Shown: positions 17,820-27,127, counted from the first letter of the stretch. The stretch: 64,000 nucleotides of DNA from CAZKWG01 sp964615375 (GCA_964615375.1 CAZTOW010000006.1:124001-188000), one strand, 5' to 3'. The notes: generated by a model from the letters alone, not told the origin. A program made the numbers and translations.

Positions 17820-19523
17820 TCATCCCAGCCGGCTTCCCAGGAAGAACCGGGCGACCGCGATCAGGTTCCTCCTCCACTCGCGGGGGTGCAGGCGCTCGGC
17901 GACGAGCGCGTGGAGGATCAGCGCGGCCCAGAGCAGGGTCGCCAGCCCGAGCGTCGCCAGCCCCAGGAAGAGCTGCGGCGAGCGCCAGCCCAGGGCCGGA
18001 TCGGAGAGCGCGACCAGCACCGCTCCGCCCAGCCCCATGCCCGTGATCCACAGCCCGATGGCCACCCGGAGCCCCGCGTGCCGGATCTCCCGCCGCAGCT
18101 CGCCGCCCTCGGGGTCGGCGGTGCGCACGGTCAGCACGCCCTGCTCCAGATCCCCCAGCAGCTGATTGAGCTGGATGGGCAGGTCCTGGAGGGTCATCTG
18201 CGCGTGCTGGAGCAGGCGCAGGGCCTCGCCCGACATGCGCTCCGGGCTCACCCGCTGGGCCAGCACCCGCTGGCCGTAGGGGCGCACGCGGTCCACGATG
18301 TCGGTGTCCGGCAGCAGGCGGCGGGCGATCCCGTCGAGGATGGAGACGGCGCGCGCCAGGACCGCGTACTCCTGCACCAGGCGGATGCGGTACTGCGCGG
18401 CGACCTGCACGAACTCCACGAGGCTGGCGGTCTCGCTGAGCTGGCGCAGGGTGGCGCCGTCGTAGCGCGCCATCATCCGCTCCACCTCGCCGCGGAAGGC
18501 CTTGAGATCGACCCTCCCCGCGGTGGCCCCCGCCCGGAAGAGCGTGAGCGCGACCGCCTCGGCGTCCCGCTGCACCAGCCCGAGGAAGAGGGCCACCAGG
18601 ACGTCCTGCATCTCCCGGTTCAGCGTGCCGGTCAGCCCGAAGTCCAGGTAGGCCAGGCGCCCGTCGGTCAGCACCAGCAGGTTGCCCGGGTGCGGATCCC
18701 CGTGGAAGAAGCCGAGCTCGAAGACCTGGAGGTAGGTGGCCTCGATGAGCCGGTCCATCGCCGCGTCCGCCTCGGGCGTGCCCGGGGCGAGCTCCGAGAA
18801 GCGGCGGCCCTCCAGCATCTCCAGCACCAGCATGCGCCGGGTGGTCCACTCCTCGTAGACCTCAGGCGCGTAGATGTCCGCGTGCCCCTTCATCGAGCGC
18901 CGGAAGCGCGTGGCGGCCCGCGCCTCCTGGATGAAGTCGAGCTCGCGCGTCAGCGCCGCGTCGAACTCCTGCACGATGCCGACGGGCGTGTAGAGCCCGG
19001 GGAGCTGGATCCGGTCGCCGATGAGGTGGGCCAGCGAATACAGGATGTGAAGGTCGGAGCGGATGGCCGGCTCGATGCCGGGGCGCTGGACCTTGACGGC
19101 GACCACGCGCCCGTCGTGCAGGACCGCGCGGTGGACCTGGGCGATGGAGGCGCTGGCGATGGGGGTCGGGTCGAAGCTGGCGAAGCGCTCCTCCAGCGTG
19201 GCGCCCATCTCGCGCTCCAGCGCCTCGCGCACCTCGGGGAAGGGGGCCGGCGGCACGTTGTCCTGGAGCCCCTGGAGCTCGTCCAGCACGTCGCGGGGCA
19301 CGATGTCCGGCCGCACCGAGAGCACCTGGCCCAGCTTCACGAAGGTGGGCCCCAGATCCGTCAGCACCAGCCGGATGCGGCGGCCGAGCGGCACCTTGGA
19401 CTCGACGCCCTCCTCCTCGACCTCGAGGCCGGCCAGGCGGACGAGGTGCCCGAAGCCGTGCCGCACGAGCACCCGCGTGATCTCGCGCAGGCGCCCGAGG
19501 TCGTGCACGTTCATGTGCGGCAT
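17820..19523 (-). CDS. aarF: ABC1/AarF/UbiB family atypical kinase
   Basis: 567 residues from ATG 19523 (PHMNVHDLGRLREITRVLVR). Longer (19559) and shorter (19514) starts are possible; a GGAG lies 10 nt upstream of 19523. All UbiB hallmarks are present: GPTFVKLGQVLS (KxGQ), IASASIAQVHRA (A-rich loop), VVAVKVQRPGI (VK), FFHGDPHPGNLL and LAYLDFGLTG (metal DFG). Two membrane helices lie near the C-terminus. UbiB proteins are ATPases needed for ubiquinone or isoprenoid-lipid metabolism. It is divergent from the small membrane protein gene. Confidence 0.9.
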   Translation of the reverse strand: MPHMNVHDLGRLREITRVLVRHGFGHLVRLAGLEVEEEGVESKVPLGRRIRLVLTDLGPTFVKLGQVLSVRPDIVPRDVLDELQGLQDNVPPAPFPEVREALEREMGATLEERFASFDPTPIASASIAQVHRAVLHDGRVVAVKVQRPGIEPAIRSDLHILYSLAHLIGDRIQLPGLYTPVGIVQEFDAALTRELDFIQEARAATRFRRSMKGHADIYAPEVYEEWTTRRMLVLEMLEGRRFSELAPGTPEADAAMDRLIEATYLQVFELGFFHGDPHPGNLLVLTDGRLAYLDFGLTGTLNREMQDVLVALFLGLVQRDAEAVALTLFRAGATAGRVDLKAFRGEVERMMARYDGATLRQLSETASLVEFVQVAAQYRIRLVQEYAVLARAVSILDGIARRLLPDTDIVDRVRPYGQRVLAQRVSPERMSGEALRLLQHAQMTLQDLPIQLNQLLGDLEQGVLTVRTADPEGGELRREIRHAGLRVAIGLWITGMGLGGAVLVALSDPALGWRSPQLFLGLATLGLATLLWAALILHALVAERLHPREWRRNLIAVARFFLGSRLG

Positions 19524-19609
19524 GCGCGCTCTGCTCCATCTCTCGTCTGGCGGCCACACTCATAGCCCGTCGGGTGGCGAGGTGCGGCGCGCCGCGCTAA
19601 CAGGACCGC

Positions 19610-19831
19610 ATGAACACCAGCACCTTCTCCGACCTCGGTGGCCTCGTCGCCAACAACAACCCCGTCCTGATCTTCCTGATCTGCTTCGGCCTCCTGTCGG
19701 TCGGCGCGGGCTTCCTCATCTCCATGCCCATCGTGGGCAATGTGGTCGCGATCCTCTGGACGACGGTCATGGGCGAGCAGGCCGTGTCCAAGATGAAGGG
19801 CCAGGAGAGCGGGACCGACATGGGGCTCTGA
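19610..19831 (+). CDS. Small membrane protein of unknown function
   Basis: A 73-residue protein with about two hydrophobic stretches (PVLIFLICFGLLSVGAGFLI and MPIVGNVVAILWTTVMG). It ends with a polar tail MKGQESGTDMGL. It is followed after 3 nt by the GAF gene and so is probably in the same operon as the GAF and glycosyltransferase-like genes. No family recognised. Confidence 0.65.
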   Translation: MNTSTFSDLGGLVANNNPVLIFLICFGLLSVGAGFLISMPIVGNVVAILWTTVMGEQAVSKMKGQESGTDMGL

Positions 19832-19834
19832 GCC

Positions 19835-20833
19835 GTGCCCCGCTGGGAGGTCCGCTCGAAGGACCGCGCGGTGCAGGTGGAGGCTCAGAACTGGCTGGTC
19901 GCGCTGGGGATGGCGCTGGATGAGCTGGTCCTCGACCCCGAGGCCATGACGCGGATGGTCTGCGACAACCGCGAGGACGGCTCGCTCCGGGTGCGGGAGC
20001 CGCTGTCGGGCGCGACGTTGACGCTGCGCAAGGTGCAGGCGACCGTGGTGCGCCCATCCACCCCGAGCTGGAACGGGCAGGTGGAGGACATCTTCGCCCT
20101 CGATGAGTCGGTGGGCGGGCAGGAGGGCGCCGCGACCTTCGCCATGGCCGACTCCGGTCGCCACTCGGCGCACTCCCCGCAGGCGGACGCGCTGGTCCCG
20201 GCGGACGACGACGAGTTCTTCGACGGGTGGGATCAGGCCCCGGCCGGGCCGCCGCCCCTCTCCATGCCCTTCCCCAAGATGGAGCAGCAGGACGACGTCG
20301 ATCCCTTCTTCGACGACGAGCAGGAGATCAGCGTCAGCTCGCGCGTGCCCGCCTCCGTCCAGATCGCGCTGCTGGAGCGCGGGCTGGAGATCGCCAGCGC
20401 CCGGCGCCCCCAGGAGGCGGCCGACCTCGCGCTGACGGTGCTGCGGCAGATGATCCCCTCGGACGCGGGCGCCGTGATCCTGCGCACCCGCGGGACGCTC
20501 ATCTTCCTGGCCGCCCAGGGCCCTCGCGCGGACGTGCTGCAGGGCCTGGTCATGCCGGCGAGCCAGGGGCTGGCCGGCTTCGTCGCCACGCGCGGCGAGA
20601 GCCTCATGGTCAACAACACGGCGGCGGACATCCGGCACGACCCGGACTGGGACATCAAGACCGGCTACCGCACCAAGGCGGCGCTGGTGGTGCCGCTGCG
20701 CGACGCGCGCGATGAGGTGCGGGGCTGCCTGCAGCTCCTGAACCCGCCCGGTCGCTTCCTCCCCTGGCACCTCGAGGCCGCGCAGTCGGTCGCCGTCGCC
20801 CTGGCCGAGGCCCTGCGCGCGCTCGGCGGATGA
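19835..20833 (+). CDS. GAF domain-containing protein
   Basis: 332 residues from GTG 19835 (PRWEVRSKDRAVQVEAQNWL). The N-terminal ~75 residues form a small alpha/beta unit; residues ~75-165 are an acidic, low-complexity linker (DEFFDGWDQAP, DDVDPFFDDEQE). The C-terminal ~165 residues are a GAF domain: DAGAVILRTRGTLIFLAAQG, SQGLAGFVATRGESLMVNN, GYRTKAALVVPLRD, GCLQLLNPPG. There is no output domain, so it may be a sensor that works through a partner. Its stop overlaps the next start (ATGA, 20830-20833). Confidence 0.82.
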   Translation: MPRWEVRSKDRAVQVEAQNWLVALGMALDELVLDPEAMTRMVCDNREDGSLRVREPLSGATLTLRKVQATVVRPSTPSWNGQVEDIFALDESVGGQEGAATFAMADSGRHSAHSPQADALVPADDDEFFDGWDQAPAGPPPLSMPFPKMEQQDDVDPFFDDEQEISVSSRVPASVQIALLERGLEIASARRPQEAADLALTVLRQMIPSDAGAVILRTRGTLIFLAAQGPRADVLQGLVMPASQGLAGFVATRGESLMVNNTAADIRHDPDWDIKTGYRTKAALVVPLRDARDEVRGCLQLLNPPGRFLPWHLEAAQSVAVALAEALRALGG

Positions 20834-22527
20834 GCGAGCGGCGGGCGCTGGCCCCGCGAGAGCTGGGACCTCGGGAGCTGGGTGCGGGCTTCGCGCTGGG
20901 TCTCGGGCTGGCTCTGGCCGTGGCGGGCCCGGACCTCGCCCGCCTCGGCGCGGAGATCCCCGGCTACTTCAACACCGACGCCGCGGGCGCCGTCTACCTT
21001 CACGACGCCCTCCACCAGGCCCTGCGCGAGGGGCGCTGGCCGGGCACCGACCCGAACCAGATGGTGCCGGTGGGCTCGCCCCTGTGGGCCAGCAACGGCG
21101 GGAACAGCCTGGAGATGGCGCTGTCCGGGCTCACGCGGCTCCTGCTGCCCTGGCCCGCCTGGTACTCGCTCGCCACCCTGCTGTGGATCCCGCTCAACCT
21201 CGTGGCCTTCCTCCCGCTCGGCCGCCACCTGTGGGGGCGCCTGGACGCGGCGCTGGCGGGCGGGGCGCTGTGGGCGATCTCGCCGGTCGCGCTGGGAGAG
21301 CTGGCGGCCGGGCGGCTCACGCAGGTCGTCGGCGTGGGGATCCCGCTCGCGGTGCTCGGGCTGCTGCGGATCAGCGAGCGCAGCCGCCGGGAGGATCTGG
21401 TGCTGGCGGGGGCCGGGCTGGCGCTCACCGGGATCGGATACTGGTTCTACGCCATCTTCCTGGCCCTGCTCACGCCCCTCTTCTTCCTCTGGGGCCGCAC
21501 CCTGCGCCCCTGGCGGCGCCTGCTCCCCGATCTGGTCGGCGCGCTGGGGCTGGCGTTTGCGCTCGCCCTCCCCTTCGCCGCCCCCGCGCTGCTGCCCCAC
21601 CTCTCGGGGACCGGGCCGGCGCCGCCCCTGGACCCCAGCCGGGCCTCTCCCTTCTTCGACAACGCGCTCCGCGTGGTGGGCGAGCAGCCCCGCCAGCTCC
21701 GCGGCTGGCTGCCCTGGGCCTGGGTGCTGGGCGCCGGGGCGAGCCTGGCCTGGGGTCGCCGCCAGCCGCTCTGGCTGGGACTCGCCGGGGCCTCCGTGAT
21801 CTTCGCGGTGGGCCCGGCCACGAAGATCGGCGAGAGCGCCTTCTGGATGCCGTATGCGCTGCTCTGGCAGAGCGTCCCGCTGCTGGACCGCCTCACCCAC
21901 CCGGGGCGCTGGCTCGGGGTGGGCGCGCTCTTCCTGGCTGTGCTGGCGGCGGACGGGCTGGCGCGGAGGGCTCCGGCGGCCCTGTGGGGGCTGCTGGCGC
22001 TGAGCTATGTTCAACTGTGGGTGGATCGGGTGCTGCCGCTGGGGACCTGGAGGCTCACCCTCCCGCCGGTCTGGACGGAGGCGGCCCGGGGCCAGGGCGC
22101 GCTGATCGTGCTGCCCCTGCTCAAGAGCCCGCTGACCTGCCGCTGGCAGCCCCTGGCGCGCCGGCCACTCCTGGGCGGGATGCTGGAGCAGCAGCCCTGG
22201 GCCTGGCCCCCCGCCTTCCGCGCCTTCGTCGAGGAGAACGCCCTCCTGATGGACCTCTGGGCGCTGGGCGAGGGTCAGGACCGCGAGATCATTGCCTATG
22301 AGGCGGATCTGCTCGTGCTGCGCGAGGCGGGCTTCACCGGGGTCCTGCTGGACCAGGAGAGCTGGTCGGCCGTCCCCGCCGCCGCGGGCGTGCCGGTGGC
22401 GCTGCGCCTGAAGGCCGCGTTGGGGGACCCGGAATTCTCCGACCCCAGCGGCGCGCTGTGGCGCCTGCCCGCCCTGGGGCAGGAGGGCGCCCCGCCGCCC
22501 GTGGAGCTCCGGCTGCCGGAGCCTTGA
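20830..22527 (+). CDS. Polytopic membrane protein, GT39/YfhO-like
   Basis: 565 residues with about ten hydrophobic helices. The first loop after helix 1 is periplasmic and contains FNTDAAGAVYLHDALHQALR, a position where dolichol-phosphate-mannose (GT-C) enzymes carry acidic catalytic residues. The C-terminal ~120 residues are soluble. The overall plan (helix, loop with GRWPGTDPNQMVPVGSPLW, helix bundle, soluble tail) is shared with 23467-25128, which looks like a distant paralogue. Lipid-linked sugar transfer at the membrane is likely but unproven. Translationally coupled to the GAF gene. Confidence 0.65.
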   Translation: MSERRALAPRELGPRELGAGFALGLGLALAVAGPDLARLGAEIPGYFNTDAAGAVYLHDALHQALREGRWPGTDPNQMVPVGSPLWASNGGNSLEMALSGLTRLLLPWPAWYSLATLLWIPLNLVAFLPLGRHLWGRLDAALAGGALWAISPVALGELAAGRLTQVVGVGIPLAVLGLLRISERSRREDLVLAGAGLALTGIGYWFYAIFLALLTPLFFLWGRTLRPWRRLLPDLVGALGLAFALALPFAAPALLPHLSGTGPAPPLDPSRASPFFDNALRVVGEQPRQLRGWLPWAWVLGAGASLAWGRRQPLWLGLAGASVIFAVGPATKIGESAFWMPYALLWQSVPLLDRLTHPGRWLGVGALFLAVLAADGLARRAPAALWGLLALSYVQLWVDRVLPLGTWRLTLPPVWTEAARGQGALIVLPLLKSPLTCRWQPLARRPLLGGMLEQQPWAWPPAFRAFVEENALLMDLWALGEGQDREIIAYEADLLVLREAGFTGVLLDQESWSAVPAAAGVPVALRLKAALGDPEFSDPSGALWRLPALGQEGAPPPVELRLPEP

Positions 22528-22592
22528 GGGAGAAGGCCGGTCCCCCACGAGATGCGCGCGTCAACGGCCCAGCCGGACTAGAATCCCTCCCG

Positions 22593-23489
22593 ATGTTCTC
22601 CCGCCTCTTCAAGCCCGATGTCGAGAAGCTCGCCCGCAAGCGGGACGTGGCCGGGCTGCGGGCGGCCTTCGAGCACGAGGACGCCTCCGTGCGGGTCCGG
22701 GCGCTGCGGGCGCTGGTCGTGCTGGAGCCCGAGGGGCTGGCCGAGCTGCTGGCCGCGGCGATCGAGGACGAGGACACCGAGGTCCGGGACGCGGCGGTCT
22801 CGCTGGGCGGGAGGGTGCTGGCGGCGGAGGATCCGCTCTCGGTGGAGCTGGTCGCGCCCGCCGTCGTGGAGCCGCCGGTCGCCGCGCCTCCGCCGCCCGC
22901 CCCCCCGCCGGAGCCGCCTCCCCCGCCGCCCGACCCTCCCGACGCGGACGCGCTGCGGCTCGGGCTGCTCTCCCCCGATCCGGCCCGGCGGGCGGCCTCA
23001 GCCGAGGCCCTGGGCGCGCTGGCCCACCCGGACGCCGAGCCGGGGCTGATCACCGCGCTGTCCGACGAGGACCCCCTGGTGCGACAGGCGGCGGCGGGGG
23101 CCTTGGACGCGCTGCCGCGCACGCGGGCCACGATCTTCGCCCTGGTGGACGCGCTCTCCGACGAGGACCTGGGGGTGCGCGAGCGGGCGGCGCGCTCGCT
23201 GGGGCGGCTGGGGGATCCGACGGCGGTGGGGCCGCTCCTGGACCTGCTGGAGCGCGGCTCTCCGGCGGCGGCGCGAGCCCTGGGGGAGATCGGCGATCCC
23301 CGCGCGCTCCCACCCCTGCTGGACGCGCTGGGGCAGCCGGAGCTGGTGGTGGCCGCCGCCGAGGCGCTGCGACGCCTGGGGGAGCCCGCGGCGCTCGACG
23401 CCCTGGACGCGGCGGCGGCAGGCGAGGGTCCGGGGGCGGAGGCGGCGCGGGACGCGGCCCTCCGGATCAGGAGCCGGAAGGCGCGCTGA
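22593..23489 (+). CDS. HEAT/PBS-lyase repeat protein with proline-rich linker
   Basis: 298 residues from ATG 22593. A first HEAT pair (residues ~10-85: LAELLAAAIEDEDTEVRDAA) is followed by a Pro-rich linker (~95-120, PPPPAPPPEPPPPPPDP). At least five further HEAT units follow (LSPDPARRAASAEALGALAH, LSDEDPLVRQAAAGALDALP, LGDPTAVGPLLDLLERG, IGDPRALPPLLDALGQPELV). These form protein-binding solenoids; no catalytic motif is seen. Its last 23 bp overlap the convergent gene 23467-25128. Confidence 0.85.
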   Translation: MFSRLFKPDVEKLARKRDVAGLRAAFEHEDASVRVRALRALVVLEPEGLAELLAAAIEDEDTEVRDAAVSLGGRVLAAEDPLSVELVAPAVVEPPVAAPPPPAPPPEPPPPPPDPPDADALRLGLLSPDPARRAASAEALGALAHPDAEPGLITALSDEDPLVRQAAAGALDALPRTRATIFALVDALSDEDLGVRERAARSLGRLGDPTAVGPLLDLLERGSPAAARALGEIGDPRALPPLLDALGQPELVVAAAEALRRLGEPAALDALDAAAAGEGPGAEAARDAALRIRSRKAR

Positions 23490-25128
23490 GGGCCGGGATC
23501 TCCCAGACCAGGCGGCCCTCGATCTCTCGCGGGGCCCCGAGCCAGGGGTCCAGCACCTCACGGTGCGCCGCCAGGAGCTCGGGCTTCGCCAGCAGCTCGG
23601 GGTGGAGCACCACCCACCCGAATCCCTGGGCGGCGAGCTCGGCGACGGCGGCGCTCAGGTCGCTCCCGGGCTGGGGCGCGCCGGGGGCGCTCTCAGGCAC
23701 AGGTGTGAGCCGACCGGCGGCGGTCCAGGTCCGAAGCGCGGGGTTCAAAGACGGGAAGCCCTGGCTGCCCACCTTGGCGGCGTAGGGGATGGGGCGGCCG
23801 TGCAGGCCCTGCCAGTACAGGTAGCGGTTGGTGGCGATGCTGTCCCCGCGGTCGGCGGGCAGGTCGATGACCGCGCGCCCGTCGGCTGGCAGCGCGCCGT
23901 AGACCTCGGGCAGCCCGGAGGGCGCGGTGGCCAGCGGCCAGGGCGAGGGCGCCAGGAGGAGCTGCTCCACCACCACCACCGCCGCCAGGGTGGGGGCCAG
24001 CCAGGGGCGCCGCCGCCCGGAGATCGCCCCGTCGGCCAGCCCGGCCAGGCCCACCAGCGCCCCGCCGATGAAGCGCAGCGGGTGGTCCATGGAGACGCCC
24101 GCCACGGCCAGCAGGGCCCGGAAGGGCAGCGCCACCAGCCGCCCGTCGGGGAGCCGCGCCCAGTCCCCCCGCCACCAGAGGTAGGGGCCCAGGCTGAGCA
24201 CCACGCCGACCAGGATCGGGACTAGTAAATTTCTTCGTTTTTTATCCCGCCCCAGACGCAGGCTCCCGAGCGCGAGCAGGCCGAGGCCGAGGTAGCTGGT
24301 GCGGCGGAAGGGGGCCTCCAGCGGGCCCTGGAGATCGACGGTCCAGAAGTCCCCCGGACGGATCAGCGCCAGGGGGTCGATCGCGTTGATGCGGAACACC
24401 GGCCAGTTGTCGCCGGGCGGCGGCTTCTGGGTGAGCGCAGCCGGATCGGCCAGGGCCAGGTTGAGGGCCAGCGTGGCCGGCGCCGCCACCAGCGCCGCCA
24501 GGGCGAGCATGCGCAGCAGCGCCCCCGCGCGGGCTCGGGGCGGGGGCGCGTCGGGGTCGGTGAGCAGGTGCGTGCTCGCCAGCAGGGCGGCGCTCAGGCC
24601 GTGGTAGGGCGTCCCCACCCAGGCCAGCCCCACCCACAGCCCGGTCCAGGGACTCCTCTGGACCGCCGCCGCGCCCGAGGCCGCCACCAGCCCGAGCCAG
24701 CAGGCCTCGGCGATGCCGTTGTGCAGCTCACCCAGCAGGAAGGGCGTGGTGGCCAGCCCGAGCCCCGCCACCCAGCCGCTCCCCCCAAGGGCCCGCCCAT
24801 AGGCGAATCCCGCCGCCGCCGCCAGCCCGACCTGCACGGCGAGCTGCGCCGTGTAGCCGAGCTCGGGCCCGACCAGCCAGACGGGGAGCAGGGCGACCAG
24901 CGCGCCGAGCGGGTCGATATACCAGAGCACCCCGCCGTCCGGCCAGGCGATCCCGGGCGGCCTCCAGGGCAGCCTCCCCTCCCCCAGCGCCCGCGCCACC
25001 TCGCCCAGCCCCCAGACGTGGCTCCAGACGTCCAGGCCCTCGTCGCCCACCAGGCGCCCGGGGCCCAGGCTGGGCCCGAGGACCAGGGCGACGGCGAGGA
25101 GGGCGACGAGGAGGGCTCGAGGGGTCAC
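23467..25128 (-). CDS. Polytopic membrane protein, GT39/YfhO-like
   Basis: 553 residues from GTG 25128, which overlaps the stop of the upstream gene as GTGA; an ATG at 25188 is an alternative start. About ten hydrophobic helices are followed by a soluble C-terminal domain. The first outer loop has LVGDEGLDVWSHVWGLGEVA and AWPDGGVLWYIDPLGALV, equivalent to the acidic loop of GT-C enzymes. The plan resembles 20830-22527. Around residues 294-303 (24245-24221) the DNA switches to AT-rich rare codons (AAA AAA CGA AGA AAT TTA CTA), unlike the rest of the gene. Substrate unknown. Confidence 0.65.
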   Translation of the reverse strand: MTPRALLVALLAVALVLGPSLGPGRLVGDEGLDVWSHVWGLGEVARALGEGRLPWRPPGIAWPDGGVLWYIDPLGALVALLPVWLVGPELGYTAQLAVQVGLAAAAGFAYGRALGGSGWVAGLGLATTPFLLGELHNGIAEACWLGLVAASGAAAVQRSPWTGLWVGLAWVGTPYHGLSAALLASTHLLTDPDAPPPRARAGALLRMLALAALVAAPATLALNLALADPAALTQKPPPGDNWPVFRINAIDPLALIRPGDFWTVDLQGPLEAPFRRTSYLGLGLLALGSLRLGRDKKRRNLLVPILVGVVLSLGPYLWWRGDWARLPDGRLVALPFRALLAVAGVSMDHPLRFIGGALVGLAGLADGAISGRRRPWLAPTLAAVVVVEQLLLAPSPWPLATAPSGLPEVYGALPADGRAVIDLPADRGDSIATNRYLYWQGLHGRPIPYAAKVGSQGFPSLNPALRTWTAAGRLTPVPESAPGAPQPGSDLSAAVAELAAQGFGWVVLHPELLAKPELLAAHREVLDPWLGAPREIEGRLVWEIPALSAPSGS

Positions 25129-25889
25129 CTGGGGAGTCTCTCGATCCCTGCTCGCAGTCGGCTGAGATCGCGCCGGTACTGCGGACATACCGCGGCGATC
25201 CGGTCGGGCTCGACCCTGCGCAACATCGCCGTGCCATGTGTAGCTTTGCTATAGCGAACCCGAGGGCTGGCCGAGGTACCCGGAAGCAGATCCATGATCT
25301 CCACGATGATGGCGCTGAGCTTCCTGGTGCAACTGCCGCGGATCGGATCCCATGGACAGCCGATGCGCTCTACCTCCTCCCATCGGCTCAAGGGGATCCC
25401 GTCACTGAGCGCGGCCCGTAGCTCGTGCGCCTGCTCGAACTCAGCGCCGAAGCTCCTCTCCCAGTCCGCCAACAACCAGCTCTCAACCTCCTGGAAAGCC
25501 AGAAGCGCGAAGAATGGGATCGGCCAACCCGCCGCCTCCTGCACGCGCCGCGTGAGATCCGACTCCCAGCGGATGCGCTCCTCCTCGGTCACGTCGCAGA
25601 ACCGGCAGTCTGCATCATCAACCAGCAGATATGCCGAATAGCCGCGGGGTGCGTGATAGTCTCGGATGGTCTGAAGCATCCGGCGGGTGAGGTGCTCTCC
25701 GGTGACGCCTTGATCGTGGGCGCTCGGCGCGGAAGCGACTGCGCTCCCTGGCCGGGGCCGCTGCCGATCTCGAGCTGGGAAGCACCGCTCGTAACGCACC
25801 CCTGGCGTCATTCGTGCAAGCAGGTGCTGCAGTCCCCCGAGCTCGGCATGTCCGCCTGTGTGAAAGAGGCCGACGGTCACCACGGCCAT
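25125..25889 (-). CDS. DUF4276-like protein, partner of an AAA ATPase
   Basis: 254 residues. VTVGLFHTGGHAELGGLQHLL opens the protein in the position where TOPRIM-like nucleases carry an E/G strand-loop. LLVDDADCRFCD near residue 95 has paired acidic residues, and FFALLAFQEVESWLLADWER near 127-146 matches the hEFExWLLAD type segment I associate with DUF4276 proteins. It overlaps the upstream ATPase gene by 13 bp, so the two are co-expressed. Base composition is lower in GC than the flanks, which suggests transfer. A TOPRIM-like nuclease effector is an inference. Confidence 0.6.
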   Translation of the reverse strand: MAVVTVGLFHTGGHAELGGLQHLLARMTPGVRYERCFPARDRQRPRPGSAVASAPSAHDQGVTGEHLTRRMLQTIRDYHAPRGYSAYLLVDDADCRFCDVTEEERIRWESDLTRRVQEAAGWPIPFFALLAFQEVESWLLADWERSFGAEFEQAHELRAALSDGIPLSRWEEVERIGCPWDPIRGSCTRKLSAIIVEIMDLLPGTSASPRVRYSKATHGTAMLRRVEPDRIAAVCPQYRRDLSRLRAGIERLPR

Positions 25890-27127
25890 CCCCCCAGCTC
25901 TGGCTCACCAACACGGTAAAGATCTCCGAGCTGCCAGCCCTCTGCGATCCGCGACGCGACACGCTCGGGTGTGCAGGGCTCGACTCGGAAGCCTCGCTCA
26001 GTCCTCTGAAACACGAACAGACGGACCTCACCGCGCTGGAAGTGCTCGGTGAGCGGGTCGAGGAGCTCGGGGGAATGAGTGCTGATGAAGATCTGGCGCC
26101 AGGCCGACTGTCGGAGGAGCCAGGTAGCGACGACGCGGGCCCACGCCGGGTGGAGGTTGAGCTCGGGCTCATCGAGCATCAGGCAGGCGCCATCGGACGA
26201 CATGAACAGCAAGGCGGCCAGCATCAACATCGTGATGGTGCCATCGGACATCTCGCTCAGGTTTCGCCAGGCGCCGTCCACCTGGACACGGACCCATCGG
26301 TACCCTCCCCCCTCGGCGACCTCTATGCCCTGAAGCCCGTGGAGTAGTGCGCCACACTCGGAGGTCAACCTCTCCGCAGCAGACGGGCGCTGAAGCCAGA
26401 GGTGGAGCAGGTTCACGAAGTTTGTCGCCCGCTCATCGAGCCAGGGCGTCCTGGCAGCGCTCTTTGGGGAGGCGACGTCGGCAGGGGCCAACGCGGCGAG
26501 CGCGAGGCGCAGGCTGGCGCCGGAGAGCTGCTCGAGACGCTGTTCAGCCTCCCACAGGACGATGCCCAGATAGCTGTCCTCGCCCTCGCGCGTGAGCGCC
26601 TCGCCTTGCCTCGGGGCCTCCTTTCGGCGAAACAGGTTCCGCACCAGCGCCGGGGCGCTCCGCGGATGCTGGACCTTCAGGCGCTCGGTGGGATGGTGAT
26701 TCCCTTCCAGAGGAGCGTCCTGATTCCACGTCAGCTCTCCCTCGGAGTCCAGAGAGGCCCAGAAGGTGGTGAAGGGGTTTGGAGGCAGCTTCCCTGCCAG
26801 GTGCTCCCCTCGAATCTGCACGCTGTCCTGAGTGCTCTCCTCCAACGTGAGGGCGTAGTCGAGCTCTCCCTCCAACGTCCAGGCAAGGCTGGCGGTCTGT
26901 CCTTTCCCCCTGGTCACCAGAGGCCCGCTGCGCCGCCGCATCAGGGCAGCCTCCAGCGTACCCCTGGCCTCCTCAGGTCGCCCGAACAGGTCGAAGAGGA
27001 AGGAGATCGCGCTGAAGAGGTTGGACTTGCCGCAGTTGTTCGGCCCGATGACGACGTTGACGGGACCAAGCTCCAGGCCCGGCATCTCCAGGCCCTTGAA
27101 GTTCACAGCCTGGAAACGCTTGATCAT
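25877..27127 (-). CDS. AAA family ATPase (AAA_21/SMC-like, OLD-type)
   Basis: 416 residues from ATG 27127 (IKRFQAVNFKGLEMPGLELG). Walker A is VVIGPNNCGKSNLFSA near 24-38; this GPNN-x-GKSN form is typical of AAA_21/OLD ATPases. The signature region is MSDGTITMLMLAALL near 290, Walker B is ACLMLDEPELNLHPAW near 310, and the H-loop is IFISTHSPELLDPL near 342. It pairs with the DUF4276-like gene downstream (13-bp overlap). ATPase plus small nuclease-like partner is a common plan for phage-defence cassettes, but this exact pair is not proven to be one. Its GC content is lower than that of its neighbours. Confidence 0.78.
   Translation of the reverse strand: MIKRFQAVNFKGLEMPGLELGPVNVVIGPNNCGKSNLFSAISFLFDLFGRPEEARGTLEAALMRRRSGPLVTRGKGQTASLAWTLEGELDYALTLEESTQDSVQIRGEHLAGKLPPNPFTTFWASLDSEGELTWNQDAPLEGNHHPTERLKVQHPRSAPALVRNLFRRKEAPRQGEALTREGEDSYLGIVLWEAEQRLEQLSGASLRLALAALAPADVASPKSAARTPWLDERATNFVNLLHLWLQRPSAAERLTSECGALLHGLQGIEVAEGGGYRWVRVQVDGAWRNLSEMSDGTITMLMLAALLFMSSDGACLMLDEPELNLHPAWARVVATWLLRQSAWRQIFISTHSPELLDPLTEHFQRGEVRLFVFQRTERGFRVEPCTPERVASRIAEGWQLGDLYRVGEPELGGWPW

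Noticed and set aside
16653..19565. A 970-codon plus-strand open frame opposite the pseudokinase and AarF genes.
   Set aside because: It has His/Gln/Arg-rich nonsense composition and is antisense to two well-supported families; long shadow frames are normal at this GC content.
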